Position numbers and translations under genes: made by a program. Shown piece after piece: positions 11,775 to 12,530 of a DNA stretch of 12,530 nt. The DNA lies in the NCBI GenBank assembly GCA_020724205.1, contig DYHK01000012.1, positions 1 through 12,530 on the forward strand. Direction: 5' to 3'. Each line of letters begins with the position of its first letter. Within the stretch, counting starts at the first letter, position 1. Under the pieces are notes generated by a model. That model did no database searches. It saw nothing but the letters and a program-made list of their open reading frames with translations, and was not told the origin of the DNA. The DNA comes from Candidatus Aenigmatarchaeum sp. GTDB taxonomy: Archaea; Nanobdellota; Nanobdellia; Pacearchaeales; GW2011-AR1.

Positions 11775-11781
11775 TCTTTTG

Positions 11782-12273
11782 TTATATTGAAAGCCAGTTA
11801 AGAAGTGTTGCAAATAAAATCCAGAGTAAATATGGAATTAGAAGATAAGAAGATAGTTTGTTTATTTTATGAGTTTTATATAATAAGAGTATAATTGAGG
11901 CGAGGATTAGAAGGATTATGAAGAAGGCTAGCTTTACATTATGAAGCTGGAAGTATGAATAGCTCCAGAGTATGTTTAGTAATAAATTTACTCCAAATAG
12001 GAAAGAGATTTTTATTTTATCTTTTTTGTTTTTTGAATAGTAATATGAGAGTGCTATTGATATGGATATGAGTAAATATAATATATTCCAGACTATTGGA
12101 AATACATAATTTGGCGGAGTTATACTTGGCCTTATTTCCTGATACCATTCTGAATTTACTTGGTTAGAAGTAAATAAGCTTCCAATTACAGCAGTAGAAT
12201 ATACGATCAGGAGTGATATAATGAGTATAAGGAGGAATTTTTTATTAGCTAAACTACTTTGTTTTTTAGGCAT
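11782..12273 (-). CDS. tspO: TspO/MBR-family membrane protein
   Basis: This 163-residue protein has five hydrophobic helices, the normal TspO architecture and length. Family landmarks are visible: WYQEIRPSITPPNYVFPIVWNILYLLI (about 43-69) with the PP turn and two Trp, LLNILWSYSYFQLHNVKLAF (about 97-116), and the final helix LIPYLLWILFATLLNWLS with PYxxW and the LN-W end. TspO proteins bind tetrapyrroles and other hydrophobic ligands and are linked to stress and redox signalling; the ligand here is unknown. A TATA-like box lies about 25 bases upstream of the ATG, and the gene is divergent from a methyltransferase gene. It is followed immediately by the toxin-antitoxin operon. Confidence 0.9.
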   Translation of the reverse strand: MPKKQSSLANKKFLLILIISLLIVYSTAVIGSLFTSNQVNSEWYQEIRPSITPPNYVFPIVWNILYLLISISIALSYYYSKNKKDKIKISFLFGVNLLLNILWSYSYFQLHNVKLAFFIILLILASIILLLYKTHKINKLSSYLLIPYLLWILFATLLNWLSI

Positions 12274-12293
12274 GTTTAATAAAGTAAAATAAA

Positions 12294-12302
12294 CTTTAAA
12301 AG
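12294..12302 (-). promoter_or_regulatory. TATA-like box of the TspO-family gene
   Basis: On the minus strand CTTTTAAAG is centred about 25 bases before the ATG at 12273; the element is itself near-palindromic. Confidence 0.55.
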
Positions 12303-12334
12303 TTCTCTCTATTTCTATTTGGGATTAAGTTTAA

Positions 12335-12343
12335 TATTTAAAG
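12335..12343 (+). promoter_or_regulatory. TATA-like box of the methyltransferase gene
   Basis: TATTTAAAG is centred about 26 bases before the ATG at 12365, consistent with a leaderless start. Confidence 0.5.
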
Positions 12344-12364
12344 TATATTTCTTTAGATCTATAA

Positions 12365-12530
12365 ATGAAAAAACCTCTTTTAATTAAAGAATTTTTGAAA
12401 GATAAGAAGATTGCCTCTATTAAATCAAGCTCTAAGTTTTTAGTCAATTATATCTGCAAAAAGATTGATTTTGGAAAAGATATAGTTATTATTGAGTATG
12501 GTCCTGGAACAGGTGTTTTGACTAAAGAGA
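12365..12530 (+). CDS. SAM-dependent methyltransferase, N-terminal part (runs off window)
   Basis: The first 55 residues are present. A basic helix MKKPLLIKEFLKDKKIASIKSSSKFL is followed by the SAM-binding motif I, VIIEYGPGTGVLTKE (about residues 41-55). The opening FLKDKKIASIKSSSKFL resembles the start of PmtA-like phospholipid N-methyltransferases and of proteins annotated in the rRNA adenine dimethylase superfamily. The acidic residue and GPGTG loop indicate a class I Rossmann methyltransferase. The substrate cannot be set from this fragment: phospholipid amine and RNA are both possible. It is divergent from the TspO-family gene and has its own TATA box. Confidence 0.75.
   Translation, partial: MKKPLLIKEFLKDKKIASIKSSSKFLVNYICKKIDFGKDIVIIEYGPGTGVLTKE

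Overview
The window is strongly AT-rich and reads as an archaeon, most likely a small-genome DPANN-type lineage (Woesearchaeota/Pacearchaeota-like; the lineage is inferred and untested). The archaeal evidence is direct: both clamp-loader subunits (RFC small and large), a TrmB-family regulator, a HerA-type ATPase, a short ORF matching ribosomal protein eL41, and TATA-like boxes centred about 24-30 bases upstream of most start codons, with few Shine-Dalgarno sites. That spacing implies mostly leaderless transcripts.

Layout. 1-185 is the 3' end of an unrecognised gene, overlapping a convergent membrane protein (163-939, DUF4064-like N-terminus). 1020-1529 is an unrecognised soluble protein divergent from a TrmB regulator (1586-2317); the two share one palindromic TATA element and an 11+11 bp inverted-repeat operator. 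2403-3909 holds a DedA-family membrane protein, a membrane-anchored six-cysteine protein and thioredoxin. 3917-4044 is a three-copy repeat array leading into an eL41-like gene (4076-4192). 4224-4568 is a hypothetical protein, followed by the RFC small/large operon (4636-6827).

6838-9414 is the most unusual part. A divergent pair, membrane-anchored DsbA-type oxidoreductase (minus) and HerA-like ATPase (plus), is flanked by two copies of an 86-bp element in inverted orientation, 84/86 identical by eye. Each copy sits between convergent genes, so recombination between them could flip the enclosed pair without breaking a gene. Downstream come a DUF4234-like membrane protein, a DisA-type diadenylate cyclase (c-di-AMP synthase) with altered RHR and helix-hairpin-helix motifs, a RelE-type toxin/antitoxin operon with a palindromic operator between TATA box and start, a TspO/MBR-family membrane protein, and the 5' end of a SAM-dependent methyltransferase.

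Themes: replication and genome maintenance (RFC, HerA-like, DisA), extracytoplasmic thiol chemistry (thioredoxin, DsbA-like, six-Cys protein) and several small membrane proteins. Only the RFC pair and the toxin-antitoxin pair look like clear operons; the other genes appear individually promoted. No tRNA, rRNA, CRISPR, insertion sequence or gene-free stretch longer than 300 bases was seen.
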